This document shows, piece by piece, positions 11,468 through 22,857 of a stretch of 64,000 nucleotides of DNA. Below the pieces are notes generated by a model. That model did no database searches. It had not been told where the DNA came from and saw only the letters and a program-made list of their open reading frames with translations. Within the stretch, counting starts at the first letter, position 1. Every line of letters begins with the position of its first letter. The DNA comes from Trissonchulus latispiculum (lineage: Eukaryota; Nematoda; Enoplea; Enoplida; Ironidae). The stretch covers positions 20,781 through 84,780 of the forward strand of contig JASAND010028288.1 in NCBI GenBank assembly GCA_030248195.1. Reading direction: 5' to 3'. The translations under genes and the position numbers were made by a program.

Positions 11468-13762
11468 ATGTCAGATTCTTCTCGTCCGGTTACCCAGGCC
11501 TTTAAAAGAATTCGTGATGAAACCGTAAAATTATTTAGTGAATTACCGTCGCAACAGGCACCAGAACATGCTGATAGCTTTCTGAACAGAAATTTCTTGC
11601 AATTTTTGCCGGGGGGTCGTAGGTCGGGGGGAAATAGTCCTCCCCAAATTTTCAGAATCCCACTCCCACCCAAGTTCGGGGTGTCCCCCACCCCCACCTC
11701 CCCAAGTGGTTGTTTTGCCCCCCCCCCTCAGGCTCTATCCGGTGCGGCGGAGCTCCAGCTTAGCCAAGCCGGGGGTGAGTTCCCCCAAAATTCCCCCCAA
11801 CCCCAGAGTCGAATTTTGGAACCTCCCCCAAATCAGCGTTTGGAACCCCCCCACCCCCCAATTTTTCGGGGGGCAGTCAGACCGCCTACGGCACCTGTGG
11901 GGCGGCGGGGTCCTGTTATGCAGCAGCCAGAATCACGTTCTGAAGCTAGGGGGGTGGGTGCCAATTTTTCGGGAGCATTGCAGAATACTTGGGGGGCCCC
12001 AGTGGGTCCGGATAACTCGGTCTCTTGTCCTCATCTCGTCAAAATATGACCTCCCCCCACTCTGGCCCCGGAAAATTCTGAAATTTCGGGGGAGACCGCT
12101 GTTCGTGTGTTGGGGGGACCAGTGACGGGGCCCTCCCTAGCCGTTTCTCAGTTCGCTTTGCAAACTTCGGGGGCGGTGAATTCGGCACCTCGGGGGGGGG
12201 GGGGGTGATTTTCTGTCAGTTCAGCCGTCCGAAAATTCAAATTTTAGACGTAGTTTTGATAATTTTATTTCGCCTCGTTTTGACGTTGCTCAGAGTACAG
12301 CATTAGTCCGGGAAGCTATGTCGGGGGGTGGCCCGCCTGTTTCTCAGTCTCAGTTGAACCCTCCAGCCACGGAGAAAATTCAGCAAAGTTATGTGCAGGC
12401 GGGGGTTAACCTCCCCCAAAATTTGGGTGCCGTTCACCCCTCCCAGTCGCTCTCCGGTGCGGTGGAGCCCCAGCTCGGCCAAGCCGGGGGCCAGGTCCCT
12501 CCCCCAAAATTTTCTCATTCTCAAAATTTTGCGGGTGCGGGAGACCAGGATGGGGAGTCTGTTTATAATTCGGCAGTTAGTCAGGGGTCGAGTTCGTCAG
12601 GATCGGAGGGATCCGACCCCCCATCCTCGGATTCGGTCATTTTTCAGGCTAACAGGCAACAACAGGCTAACTCCGGGGGTCTGCAACCGCAGGGAAATAT
12701 GGGGCCCGGATTGGGCTATTATCCCCCGCCCCTCCAGTCAGAAGCTCCGGTCTGGCCAGTCCCTTCCAGTACGGCCCAGAATGTGTGGTCTCGGGTCCTC
12801 CGCCCCACCGTTCTACGCATTTGGGTGGTTTTTCTCTACCTCGTGATCAATACGGGAACACCATCCCGAACCGGGAAACAGCTCCGTCGCACCTGCTGCT
12901 CCAGAAGACACTGGTATGCAAGGGAGGAGCCTCTGCCCCCCGGGCCTATCACACTCGGCCACCCTCCCCCCACCGCTTCAGGTCCCTCCCCCGGCTACGC
13001 AGAATCCAGCATTGGTTTCGCCGGAGAAAGTGCCTCAAAGGACAGCCTTGGAACCATCGGACCCCCACTACTACCCTATCAGGCCACGTTCGTACGGGCA
13101 ACATTTGTACGAGGGAGCCCAGGTTGCGGCCCCAGAGCAACATCAGCGTCAAAAATTGCCTCAGGTACGTTATCAGCCTCCAAATCAGTATTATCCGGAG
13201 GGTCAGTATTTCATACGTACACCGCCAAATTTTTATTACGACAGATTGGAGCAACAGGTGTACGAAAATTCAGTGATCCAGGAGCTGGACAAGCATCATT
13301 TATGGGAAGGCCAACATCAGAACCTCCCTCCGCTCCAGGTACCCCCGTACGTACCTCAACGGGCCCCATTGAATCCGTACTATCTGGAGGAGATGGTGGC
13401 TTCTCACACTCAGGCAGCTGATTTTGTGGCAAAAAATTAATTGTCCTTCTAGCCCTCCGGAGCCCCGCCCATCTGCGGTCGCCCTCAGGGAGGCCAAGGG
13501 TGTGGTGCCGGCTCCCACCGGGGACGGTCGCCCTCAGGGAGGCCCACCCCCGGTGCAACAGGGTTCGGGCGCGGTGCCCCCCTCGGGTCCTCTCTATCAG
13601 CCACAACACTTTTACGTACAGCAGCCACCACCTCCTCCGCCTCCTCCGGGGCCCCCACCTCCCCCTCCTCCAGTTTTTGTTCCGGTTCCGTACCCGGTCG
13701 ATCACGTCCGGAAAAGGCAAAGGCCCAAAAGGTGTCTCGTCATCCGACACCGGATACAATAG
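11468..13762 (+). CDS. gag: Proline-rich N-terminal Gag extension (frameshifted)
   Basis: Starts at an ATG (MSDSSRPVTQAFKRIRD) just after the primer-binding-like site. The coding signal then moves between frames: 11468-12049, 12318-12830, about 12785-12930, 12916-13440, 13424-13762. This indicates several one-base shifts, mostly next to G or C runs such as the G14 tract at about 12193. The product is low-complexity: Pro, Gln, Ser and Gly, with PPPPPPPPGPPPPPPP near the end (about 13630-13675). A motif of the form LSGAxEPQLxQAGG appears at about 11735-11775 and 12450-12490, and a variant recurs in the protease-RT linker (about 16920-16955). I do not recognise a folded domain. By position it precedes the capsid domain and would be an unusually long matrix-like or disordered Gag extension. 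Confidence 0.55.
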
Positions 13763-16700
13763 AAGCTACGGATATCTCTGTTTCCAAGTATGATACGACC
13801 CTGTTTCGCTACTACTTGGAGGTCCTGAGAGACGTTCCTCGCTATGACCCCAAATATGCGTACTTCGAAGACTGGTTGCCTCAATTTGAGTCCGCCGTTG
13901 CTGTTCATTCTGTCCCGGACACCTAGTGGGGGCGCCTGCTATGGAACAAATTGGCCGGAAAAGCCCAAATCTTCGCATCTCGGTGTGGGCCCTCAGTCGT
14001 GGAGTCACATCCGGGTTTTTTGGAATTGATCAAGTCCCAATTTCCGAAGCCTCAGCTTTCACTCCGGGAACGTCTTTCCGCCTTTGCCCACCGGAAACAG
14101 CTTCATGGGGAGTCTGTTCGTCATTATATTTCAGAACTTCAGGCCATGGCCCTTGATTTGTGGGATTCTCAGGAGGAACGTGAGCAGGAATGTGTCCAAC
14201 AGCTCTTCGCGGGGGTCCATGATAAATTTGCCACGGCATTGGCCCCACTGTTTCTTCATGAACGGCCTACCATGCAAGACGTCCGGAGAGTGATCGACCG
14301 GTTGGAATCTCGGGAGGCCCGTGCCCCGGAGGGGGATACCCTTTCCTATGATCTACCGATTTATCATGTCGGGGAGGCGGGTGCAGAGAATAAGTCCCTC
14401 CCTCCGAAGCCGTCCGACACGCCTTCAGGCTCAAATTTGGAAGCGGCTGCCTCTCGCCTGGGTTTTCGTGAAATGAAAGATTGGTTTGAATCTCACCTCA
14501 AGGATGCCTTGACGCAGTGGGAGGAGGAGAAACGGAAGAAATTTGCCACCCCGTGCAAATTCTGCAAACGAAAAGGACATTCTCCGGATAAATGTTGGGA
14601 CAGATATCCTTCAAAGGCCCCTCCGGGCTACAAAAACCGGGCACCTCCGGAGCGTGTGGATCATGTGGGATATGCACAAGCACAGTATACGTATCCCACC
14701 CAATACCGTGGACAGCCAGCGCAATCGCAGCAGTATGAGTATTACACTCCGGTGACTTATCCCCCGCCCCCATCTCCGACCCATTACCCTACCACTTCCG
14801 CTCCTGTACAACAAGCCCCCCCACCGCCCGCTCCTCTTATTCCTCCGGCTAGTTCGGTGGTCCAGGGCGGCTATGCTGTGGGTCAAAATGCTTCTTCCCC
14901 GGCCTCACAGGTCCCAGCTACTACCTCAGCGGTGCCATATCAGCGTATTCTTGCAGGTGCAGGTATGCCAGATCTTACTCAGTCATTCGTACATGCTTCG
15001 GATTCTAGGTTCGCGGTGCCAACCGCGTCGCTACCTGCGGGCAGGGCGTCTCCGGCACCCCGGGGAGTCACGGTCCTGCAGGTTAACTCCATGATGGAAC
15101 AATTTCAGGTCGGCATGGTTTCCCTTCGGCCGGGTGGGGGAGCCTCGGGGGGGGACGACCCCTCAAAATCCAAGCATGGGGGTTCTGAGTCAGTGAACTC
15201 TTTAAATGATGAACATTTAGATTTGACTATGACGGAGGCTCAGCTTTATAATGTTTTTTCGAAAGTTGTACACAATTTTACGAATCTGAAAGCCATCCGT
15301 AAAGAGACATACGACTTTATGGAGGAATATTGTATTGCCATTTCTTCTCAAATCAGGGAGATGGCTTTTCTTTTGAAGCGACTATGTCCATCTCAGGTCG
15401 AATATGATTCGATTATGTTCGTAGAAGAGCAACCACCATCCTCGTGGGTGGCGGGGTTTTCTCCTGTTTTGGGAGGGGGCAGTGCCCCTCGAGTCCGTCG
15501 GCCTGAAAATGTTTCGGTGGGTACGGAAACTGAGGCCCAACATATTCCGAAAACTCTTGTTGAGTCCGAAAAACCCCAACTGGGTCATTTGGCCTCGGTT
15601 GCCGTGACTCCGGGAGGATCTTCCGTCCTTGAATCCGAACACGTACTTGCAGCCGCAGATAATATGCCGGCTATAGTGGTTGTAGCGGGGACGACAAAAA
15701 TTTTAGCAATTATTGACTCCGGGGCTTCAATTTCTATCATTAGCCCTCGGACGGTCCAGAGTATGTTGGCGGATGGGGCACAGGTCCGGTTTGACCATCC
15801 AGATCCCATCACCGCTGTGACCTCGAGCAACGCACCGCTGAAAATTTCCGCCAAAGTTTTTGTAATTTTCACGGTAGGTCGTAAAGAGTACGGGTGGTCA
15901 TTTCACATGGCCCCTCAATTCTATCGTGATATGCTTATTGGAACAGACTTTATGAAAACTTTTCAGTGGGACTTGCTGTTTTCTACAAATGAGGTTGATA
16001 TGCAAGGTTTTCGACACCCGTTACTATCCTCTGCTGAAATTCGCGCAGAGTTTTTGGCCAATTGGTGCGATGAGGCTCCAGCGGTGATGGCTGTAGATGT
16101 GGTGGTACCGCCTTCATCCGAGATTTGGGCTCCGGCCCGGATCTCCTCGGCCGTCTGGGGACCTACCTGCTTTTTTGACCCTGTGGAGTCATTTATTTGT
16201 GACAATAAACTATTGCCTTATGCGGGGGTTGTACAAATTTTGGAAAATTTTTTCGAATTTCTGGTTGTCAATCCTACCCCGGCACCCATCAGAGTCCCTC
16301 GGGCGACTGTTATCGGGTTAGTTTGCCCTGTCAGAGACTATTCGGCTCAGGACACCCGCTTAGGTGATTTGAACATTTTTACGCCGGCTAAAGTACATCT
16401 GGACAGATTTGCTGGGGACTTGTTGTTCGCGGTGGATATACGTATGGGGGAACCGCCCCCCAAGGAGGGCTCCCCGTTTGATCCGTACCTGCGGGAAAAA
16501 ATGCAGGACGAGTGCGAAATTGTATTCCAATGTCATGAAGACCATCTGGAACCCGCTATTTTTTCAAAAGAGGGGGTAAGCGGCGATGAGGAGGAGGAGG
16601 AGAGCCAGAATTTGGAAATTGTGAAAGAAAATACGATGCTAGCTAAGGCACTCGCTGCTCCTCCGGAGCCGCCGAAAATTTCAAAAGAGGGGGTGGACAC

Positions 16701-17847
16701 CCCCCTAATCTCTACCTCGGGGTTCCTCCAACCTTGTTTGACTCCACCGGAACAACAATCCCCGCTACCGGATGATTTAGCCAGACCTTTGCCGTTAGTC
16801 TCTGTGGGTTTTTCTGACGCCGTGCAATACTGGGTAAAAACGCCTTGTGTGTCGCAGGTGCAGCCCTCCGCCGGGGAAGGCGACTCGGTCCGTAGACCGA
16901 TCAATTTCCCTGGGGGAGCCCTCGAGACGATGGAGCCTCAGCTTAGTCAACTCGGTGGGGTTCGGTCTGCGGCTGCGACCACTGGGACTCTGATGGACGA
17001 CGAGGAATCTGAGGTTTCTGAACCTACAGAGTGGGTTCCCGTTGCCGTCACTCGGGAAGCCCATCCGGGGGAGGATGGTTATACGTATTTGTCTCGATCA
17101 GAACTGCTAGCCCAGCGCGTCCCACCAGCCCCGGAGGCTACGTCTCCGGCGGCAGAAGGGAAATCTCTTTCACTGGCGGAATTCGTTAAGTCTCCGGCTT
17201 TCATAGCTGCGGAGAAACGTGCTCTCTTGAACAGTAAGATCCAGTTTACAGATTGTTGTTTAACTCGCCGTAACCGCCGTCGGCTTCGGCTCATGATTTT
17301 AAATTTTCCGGATATTTGGGACGCTGCCGGAGGGTTCGGTAAAACTGACATTGATTATCATTACATCGAAATTGAGCCCGGCAAGCGTCCCATAAAAGCT
17401 AGGGCGTACAGAGTAAACCCGGCGCAGAAACAAATCATTGATGAAAAACTTTCTGCTTGGCTAGAACAAGGACTCATACAGCCCTCCCGGAGCCCTTGGG
17501 CCTCCCCCATAATTTTAGTGGCTAAGAAGGATGGGGATTGGAGGTTGTGTGTTGATTATCGAAAACTAAATTCGGTCACTAAAAAAGATTGTTACCCGAT
17601 CCCTTACATTCATGGCCTTTTTGAGTCTATTCTGGGTCATTCAATATTCTCAAAACTTGATTTGGCCTCGGGCTTTCATCAGATCCCGATCTACCCTCCG
17701 GACCGGGAAAAACGGCTTTTATTACCCACTCCGGGCTGTATGAGTTCAAGGTCATGCCTTTTGGCCTTTGTAATGCGCCTTCCACTTTTCAACGGATTAC
17801 TGATCGTATCATGGAAGGGTTTACGGTGTACATTGATGATATCCTAG
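13732..17847 (+). CDS. gag-pol: Gag capsid, zinc knuckle, aspartic protease and N-terminal reverse transcriptase
   Basis: One frame from 13732 to 17847, broken once by TAG at 13924-13926. Capsid-like residues span the stop ([13 protein letters not shown] before it, KLAGKAQIF and [14 protein letters not shown] after it), the usual retrotransposon Gag pattern. Counting from the codon at 13951, the zinc knuckle CX2CX4HX4C lies at residues 202-215 ([14 protein letters not shown]). A retropepsin active site DSGAS starts at residue 589. A long acidic/Pro-rich linker follows, then RT fingers and palm ([34 protein letters not shown]) from about residue 1130. The frame is lost in the A5 run at about 17708-17713. 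The catalytic YIDD is encoded in the next frame at about 17829. The class is Ty3/gypsy. The copy cannot make full Pol from this sequence. Confidence 0.85.
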
Positions 17848-19041
17848 TTACTAGCTCTACTGAATTGGAACATTTTTCTCAGCTGTTCCAGAGAGCGCGT
17901 TATCTTGAAGCTTTCAAAATGCGAATTCGCTAAAGTTTCAATGCCATTTTTGGGACACGTGCTGTCCGCGTCGGGGATTTCGACAGGTCCGGAGAAAATA
18001 CGGGTAGTCAAGGAATTTCCTGTCCCCCTGAACGTGAAAGACATACAAAGTTTTCTGGGTTTAGCGGGCTATTATTTTGTTTTGTGTTTGTTTGTGCCAA
18101 ATTTTTCTAAAATAGCCCATCCTTTGAATGCACTATTGAAAAAGGATGCCAAATTTGTGTGGGACAGCGCGTGTCAGTCAGCATTTGAAACTCTGAAAGA
18201 GAAACTTATTTCTGCTCCGGTCTTGGTCTACCCGGATTTTTCAAAACGCTTTACTCTGGCGACGGATGCCAGCTTTCAGGGTATAGCAGCGGTGTTGCAG
18301 CAAACCGACGAGCAGGGCAAATTCCATCCTGTCGCCTACGCCGCCCGGGCGCTGAATGTTTCTGAGAAAAATTACCACGTCACCGAGCTTGAGGCTTTGG
18401 CCATTTTCGTTGGTATCTCGTACTTTCAACATTATTTGATTTTATATGAATTTGATGTCATTACGGACCATAAAGCCTTAGAGTACATGCTTGGTGATCA
18501 GGTAGTGCCAAAAACGGCGCTTGGTCGCATAGCTCGGTGGCGGTCGTTTTTACGGTCGTTCCGTTTTCGTGTCATTCAGCGCCCGGGAGTGACGAACGGG
18601 GCCCCGGACGCTCTTTCCAGAAATCCCCCGCTGGTGGCTGGTTCTTTCGCGGACCATCCAAAGATACCTGAGTTTCTTTTCTCACTTATAGATGTCAATA
18701 TTGAACAAGAATACGAAGGTCCGGAGGACCCCCTGTCAACTCCGGCGGGGGTGGAAATCTGGAATGACGCCCTGGCCGCGGACCCGTTCACGGCTAATAT
18801 GATGAACTTTGTTCAAAACAAAGTTCTACCGAAAGATCCGGTAGAAGCCTATAATATCCGTAAAACTTCCTCTGATTACTCAATCAAGGATGGGATATTA
18901 TACCGGAGCTTAAAATTTCGACGCCGGGACGCGCTGGAAATGATAGTTGTTCCCAAGGCCTGTTATCAATACGTATTTCACGAATGTCATAATACCTTGT
19001 TTGCTGGTTGTCACAATGGTAGGGAACGTACCCGGGGATGA
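17848..19041 (+). CDS. pol: RT thumb/connection, RNase H and integrase zinc-binding start
   Basis: The frame shifts again near 17895-17905 and is then open to 19041. Early residues ([33 protein letters not shown]) are the RT thumb and connection. RNase H follows with its acidic residues in context: [13 protein letters not shown], the ELEALA block, TDHKALEYM and PDALSRN. The tail carries the first half of the integrase HHCC zinc-binding region ([12 protein letters not shown]). A further one-base shift at about 19030-19040 separates it from the CXXC half. A single Pol polyprotein is implied. The breaks are one-base events next to short homopolymers. Confidence 0.85.
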   Translation, partial: LLALLNWNIFLSCSRERVILKLSKCEFAKVSMPFLGHVLSASGISTGPEKIRVVKEFPVPLNVKDIQSFLGLAGYYFVLCLFVPNFSKIAHPLNALLKKDAKFVWDSACQSAFETLKEKLISAPVLVYPDFSKRFTLATDASFQGIAAVLQQTDEQGKFHPVAYAARALNVSEKNYHVTELEALAIFVGISYFQHYLILYEFDVITDHKALEYMLGDQVVPKTALGRIARWRSFLRSFRFRVIQRPGVTNGAPDALSRNPPLVAGSFADHPKIPEFLFSLIDVNIEQEYEGPEDPLSTPAGVEIWNDALAADPFTANMMNFVQNKVLPKDPVEAYNIRKTSSDYSIKDGILYRSLKFRRRDALEMIVVPKACYQYVFHECHNTLFAGCHNGRERTRG

Positions 19042-20033
19042 TTGCCTGCAAATATTTTTGGAAAACCCTCACACAGGATGTGAACAAAATGGTGGATGCT
19101 TGTCAGGTCTGTGCCGCGTGCAATCCAGGGCCGCGAAAACCACAGGCCTGGATGCGTTTTTTCACTCCGGTAGAGGCCCCGTTTGAGCGTCTAGCAATGG
19201 ACGTTATGTATGCCCCTACCTCAAATTCGGGAAATTCCAAAGTTTTAGTTGTAGTAGATTTTTTCTCCCGTTGGGGGTGGGCTTTTCCTATGCCCAACGA
19301 ACAAACGGTGACGATTGCAAAAATTTTTGCTGAAAACATCCTAGCAGTGCATGGGGCTCCGCGAGAACTTCTTACTGACCGGGGCACCCCCTTTTGTTCG
19401 GCTTTAATGGAAGATTTGTGTAAAGTTATGGGCACTAAGAAAGTACGTACAACGGCCTATCATCCCCAAACCAACGGGGCTTGCGAGCGTTTAAATGGCA
19501 CTTTAAAAGGTCTTTTGCGCAAAGCTATTCTGGCATTTGAAAAGCAATGGGACGAGCTGATCCCATGGGTCCTTTTTGTCTATCGTTCCACTCCCCATGC
19601 CTCTACCGGAGAATCCCCATATTACATCCTGTTTGGGAGAGACCCTCGGCTGTATTCGCAAAATTTTCTGTCTCGCCCGGACCCGCACGCCCAAAATTTT
19701 ACTCCGTCCTATATGGATGACTTACAGGATAAGTTACGTTACTCACGTCAGCTTCTCAAAGAACATATGAAAGAGGTTTTGGAAAAACGAAAAGTGTCTT
19801 ATGACGCGAAAGCGAATGTCATTGAGTATAAGGAGGGCGTGCTGGTCTGGAAGGACGTGTCCCAGGGCAACATCCCTCGGGGGGCTAGTCGCAAATATTT
19901 GCCCATGTTTACAGGACCTTTCCGTGTGGTCAAAGTAGTCTCCCCCACCAATGTTGAAATCTTGTCTCTTAACCGGAGTGATGCTACTCCGGAGCTCATT
20001 AATGTCAACCGTCTGAAACCTTTTCGTTCGTAA
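19038..20033 (+). CDS. int: Ty3/gypsy integrase
   Basis: 331 residues open. CQVC near residue 22 completes the zinc-binding domain. The catalytic core has D55 (MDVMYA), D114 (LTDRGTPF) and E150 (NGACERLNG), the D,D35E arrangement, so the catalytic triad is intact. Other family marks are YHPQTNG before the glutamate and a C-terminal region ending KYLPMFTGPFRVVKV...NVNRLKPF, a GPY/F-type module. There is no chromodomain after it. The reading frame starts inside the zinc finger because of the upstream one-base shift, so this is the C-terminal part of Pol. The stop at 20033 ends Pol, where most gypsy elements would reach env or the 3' LTR. Confidence 0.9.
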   Translation: MIACKYFWKTLTQDVNKMVDACQVCAACNPGPRKPQAWMRFFTPVEAPFERLAMDVMYAPTSNSGNSKVLVVVDFFSRWGWAFPMPNEQTVTIAKIFAENILAVHGAPRELLTDRGTPFCSALMEDLCKVMGTKKVRTTAYHPQTNGACERLNGTLKGLLRKAILAFEKQWDELIPWVLFVYRSTPHASTGESPYYILFGRDPRLYSQNFLSRPDPHAQNFTPSYMDDLQDKLRYSRQLLKEHMKEVLEKRKVSYDAKANVIEYKEGVLVWKDVSQGNIPRGASRKYLPMFTGPFRVVKVVSPTNVEILSLNRSDATPELINVNRLKPFRS

Positions 20034-20482
20034 TTATATTTGTGGTCCGGCTTAATCTTGCCAAATTTTATTTCAATTTCCGCTTATATTTCCTTGAAGC
20101 AAACTTAAACATTGAGATTTTCTAAAAATGAATAAATTTACTTTACTAAAAGGTTCTAAATTCTGAATTTGTCCGGGGCTTAGTGCTCCGGACACGATTT
20201 TCGGCCGTTGGCCATTCTTTTCAAACTCTGGTACTATTGCCTATATTGTTCTTCATATGTTTTCCTTTTTATCTAACTTTTCCTTTTAGTTTCCTCCTTT
20301 TATACTTTATCTTGTCTTACTTTAACCTAGTAACTGATCTCTTTTCAGGTATTGTCTATTGTATAACGTGTTTTGTATTCATATTTTAGTACGTGTTGCT
20401 TTGTTCGGATTTGTCTAGTTCACCGGTGCACTATTTCTCCGGATCTGGTAGGTTTTCTAAATACTTTTCTTATTTCAGTAAT
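20034..20482 (+). promoter_or_regulatory. Leader before accessory ORF A with several splice-acceptor-like sites
   Basis: Non-coding and pyrimidine-rich from about 20215. Tracts followed by AG occur at about 20344 (CTCTTTTCAGG), 20389 (CATATTTTAGT) and 20477-20480 (TTATTTCAGTA). The last lies only a few bases before the ORF A ATG at 20483. This is what a spliced subgenomic mRNA would need, but splicing is inferred and has not been shown. Confidence 0.4.
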
Positions 20483-21061
20483 ATGCCGTTTGGTGCTGCC
20501 GTTTTCAGTAGAGTCCAAGCTCCGGTGGTTGAGTTACATCTGCCTCAGGAGCCTGAAGTGGTAGAACAGACGCTTCCTCCGGATGTCTGGTGGCGTATAA
20601 AATTGAGTAAATTTGATCCAACCTGGGACACTATGCCTTTTCCACCTACCATGGGGTATCGTGTCGTGGCAGGGGGGGCTCCAGCTATACGTGAATCAAA
20701 ATCTTTATTTAGTATTGCTACCGAAAATTCTCAATCTTTCACACCTCCTGTCCCGGTTCCGCCTACTATTTCAGACGCTAAAGAATCAGCTCGTATGCAA
20801 AAAGTGGCTGCCTTGTTTCATTATTTTCCCACCCCGACTACCTTTGATCCCCCTCAACATTTAGCGGAACTGGGGGCACGCCCCATCACTATCACGGACC
20901 CCGGTCTAACTTCACCTCCGGGCTTGGTCACGCACACTGACGTTCGAAACATGAAATTTTAGTATATTGATCCTCTTTTTGTCAAGAAAGCTTACTACAG
21001 GGATATTGCCAAACATTTTCGTGGTCAAAATCCTGACCCTCCACCTCCGCGAGAAGATTAG
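20483..21061 (+). CDS. Accessory ORF A, unknown function, paralogue of ORF B
   Basis: ATG at 20483 (MPFGAAVFSRVQAPVVELHLP). The frame has an in-frame TAG at 20960-20962 and then stays open to TAG at 21059-21061 (tail rich in Pro: NPDPPPPRED). The total is about 191 codons including the stop. There is no signal peptide, transmembrane segment or known motif. A central block, PTISDAKESARMQKVAALFHYF..PTTFDPP..LAELGA, aligns with ORF B by shared PT, D, A, AA.F.YF, F.PP, L..GA positions. The N-terminal VVELHLP is also echoed in ORF B (VLNLHLP). It could be structural or regulatory for the retroelement, and I assign no function. Whether the TAG is read through or is a mutation cannot be told from one copy. 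Confidence 0.55.
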
Positions 21062-21273
21062 AGCGGAGTTGTAAGTAAAGGTTTGTGAACTGTATGTGTA
21101 TCTAACTATATTTGGGTTTTGTATTCTAGAATTTGTGTTTCACTGCACCCGAACTTTTAAGTTCACTGCTGTCCAATCACGATCTGTGTTTGCTCCGGTT
21201 CAAATTTACTGAGGTAGGTCATACTTTTGCGTTTTCTTAATTTTGGTGTATACGTATACTCCTTTTGATTAGT
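21062..21273 (+). other. Spacer between accessory ORFs A and B
   Basis: About 210 bases, with GTAAGT-like donor words just after ORF A (GTTGTAAGTAAAGG at about 21069) and pyrimidine/AG sites before ORF B. No ORF is present. A role as intron or leader is inference. Confidence 0.3.
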
Positions 21274-21802
21274 ATGTCAGAAATTACCTCACCTGAATCA
21301 CGTCCGTGTACGTATGATTTGTCGGAATTTTCTCCTCACTACATGTTTAGGACTCTTCGGGGTCAGGTCACGCGGGAAATTTCTCTTCCTCCTGTTTTAA
21401 ATTTACATCTTCCTTTGCGCGGAAATGTACCGTAATCTGGGGGGTGGGCCACTCCTAACACACTTAGGTATAGTGACATACTAGCAATGGTTCTTACACC
21501 CACCACATTTGAGAATGATTCGGCACAAGCACAATTTATTCGTTTGGCAGCACGTTTTGGGTATTTTGTGTTACCTGCGTATTTTCTACCTCCGGCGAGT
21601 CTCCGGGAACAGGGGGCTTCCAAGATTTTTCTACCTAGACCAAATTCGGCGGTTAGCATTGTAAAAATTCTTCTGAAATCTTTCTTCAGAAAATTGCTCC
21701 GGCTAGACTTTTAGAAAAGTTTTATGCTACTATGGGATCTCCTATGTCCCCCATTCCCCGCTAGTATCTGACGATTCGTCCTCCGAGGAGGAACCCATTT
21801 AG
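21274..21802 (+). CDS. Accessory ORF B, unknown function, paralogue of ORF A (broken)
   Basis: ATG at 21274 (MSEITSPESRPCTYDLSEF) directly after a TTGATTAGT word. There is one in-frame TAA near 21433. The frame then continues (TPTTFENDSAQAQF, AARFGYFVLP, FLPPASLREQGASK) to about 21660, where a shift moves the coding signal to another frame (a KIAPARLLEKFY-type tail). An acidic Ser/Glu end (SDDSSSEEEPI) finishes at 21800-21802. The block from TPTTF to EQGAS aligns with ORF A, and the tail matches A's KKAYYRDIAKHF region more weakly, so the two arose by tandem duplication. There is no membrane segment. Function is unknown. The frame damage suggests decay or homopolymer error. Confidence 0.5.
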
Positions 21803-21984
21803 TGCTCCTTTGTTTATGTGTGTGTGCACCTTTGCAAATTTTTTTCAGTTATTGTGTATTTAATATGTGTTTTCTATTTTTAGATCTGTTTCCGAAATTC
21901 CGGTACAGGTATATTCTAGTCCTGCTCAGTGTCTCCTGTAGTGGTGGGTTGTAATTTTATTTGTTATTTTATTGATTGAATAGC
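21803..21984 (+). promoter_or_regulatory. Leader before accessory ORF C, pyrimidine/AG-rich
   Basis: TTTTTTTCAG (about 21838), TTTCTATTTTTAG (about 21870-21883), ATTCTAG and GAATAG precede the ORF C ATG at 21985. The pattern resembles the ORF A leader. I read it as candidate 3' splice sites, but this is not demonstrated. Confidence 0.35.
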
Positions 21985-22857
21985 ATGTCGGAACAGCCAA
22001 CTTATCCAAATCGGAGTCCGGCCAGGCAGGGAAATCCGTGGGGGACCTTTTCACCACGTTTCGTGCATCCTTCTGCTACGGGGTTGCCACCAAATTTTCG
22101 GTTTAGTCCTGAGTTGCGTCCACATTCGTCTCTAAATTCTACTTCTCCCCCTCGGCCTTTCTCTCTGACTTCAAATCCTTTCTTTCGTGACCCCCCTCCC
22201 TATTCGGCCTCGTCTAACTACGGTGCTTCCTCGTCGGCAACGGGCTCGTCGGTGCCCCCCTCGCTTGGCCGGGCTCCCTTCAATAGTGGGGTGCATGAGT
22301 CTGCGGAGGGTGTGAGGTATATGTATCGGGATGCGCGGTCTTCATATTCCTCTGTGTCGGGGAGAACCTCCCCTACGTTATCTGTGTCCTCGGATTTTCA
22401 TCCGTTTAGGTCGTCCAGGGAGGCCCCGTCACATGTACCGGGTATTTCTATTTCGGTGTTTCCCTCAGGACAGCCGAGCCCGCCGGAGCCTCGAGTTCCG
22501 GTGCCTCCGGTGGCTCATTCTGCGGCTCCGACGGTGCCCGGGGGGTCCCAAAATCCATGTATGCTCACGTTGTTTCAACTGCCACCGGGGTATATGTTAG
22601 TTCCAGCAGCTCCACGCGTTGCTCGTTCGGGAGTTTGTGCGCACTGTGGGCAGCCTGCGGCATGTACGTATCATCGGGGGGGATGTTTTTATGTCTGCGC
22701 CGTCGGGGTTTTTGGAGGACACTTTCACTGGGTCAAATTCATCAAGTCGCTCTTTCGACGCGCGTCTTTGGGTTGAAACTGTTGTGTCCGATATCTCATC
22801 TTGGCAGTGGGATCCGGTTAATCGGTGTTTACGTCCGCAGGAACCCCTGCTTTAGGC
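21985..22857 (+). CDS. Accessory ORF C: Ser/Pro-rich protein with Cys/His cluster (frameshifted)
   Basis: ATG at 21985 (MSEQPTYPNRSPARQG). Residues 1 to about 190 are low-complexity Ser/Pro/Arg and probably disordered. A short hydrophobic piece (LTLFQLPPGYMLVPAAP) is followed by a cysteine cluster, CAHCGQPAACTYHRGGC, that could bind zinc. At the G7 run (about 22676-22682) the coding signal appears to move by one base. The continuation in the shifted frame (MSAPSGFLEDTFTG ... WQWDPVNRCLRPQEPLL) ends at about 22855, whereas the unshifted frame ends at 22776. No family is recognised. Position and composition place it with the other accessory ORFs of the retroelement. Confidence 0.5.
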
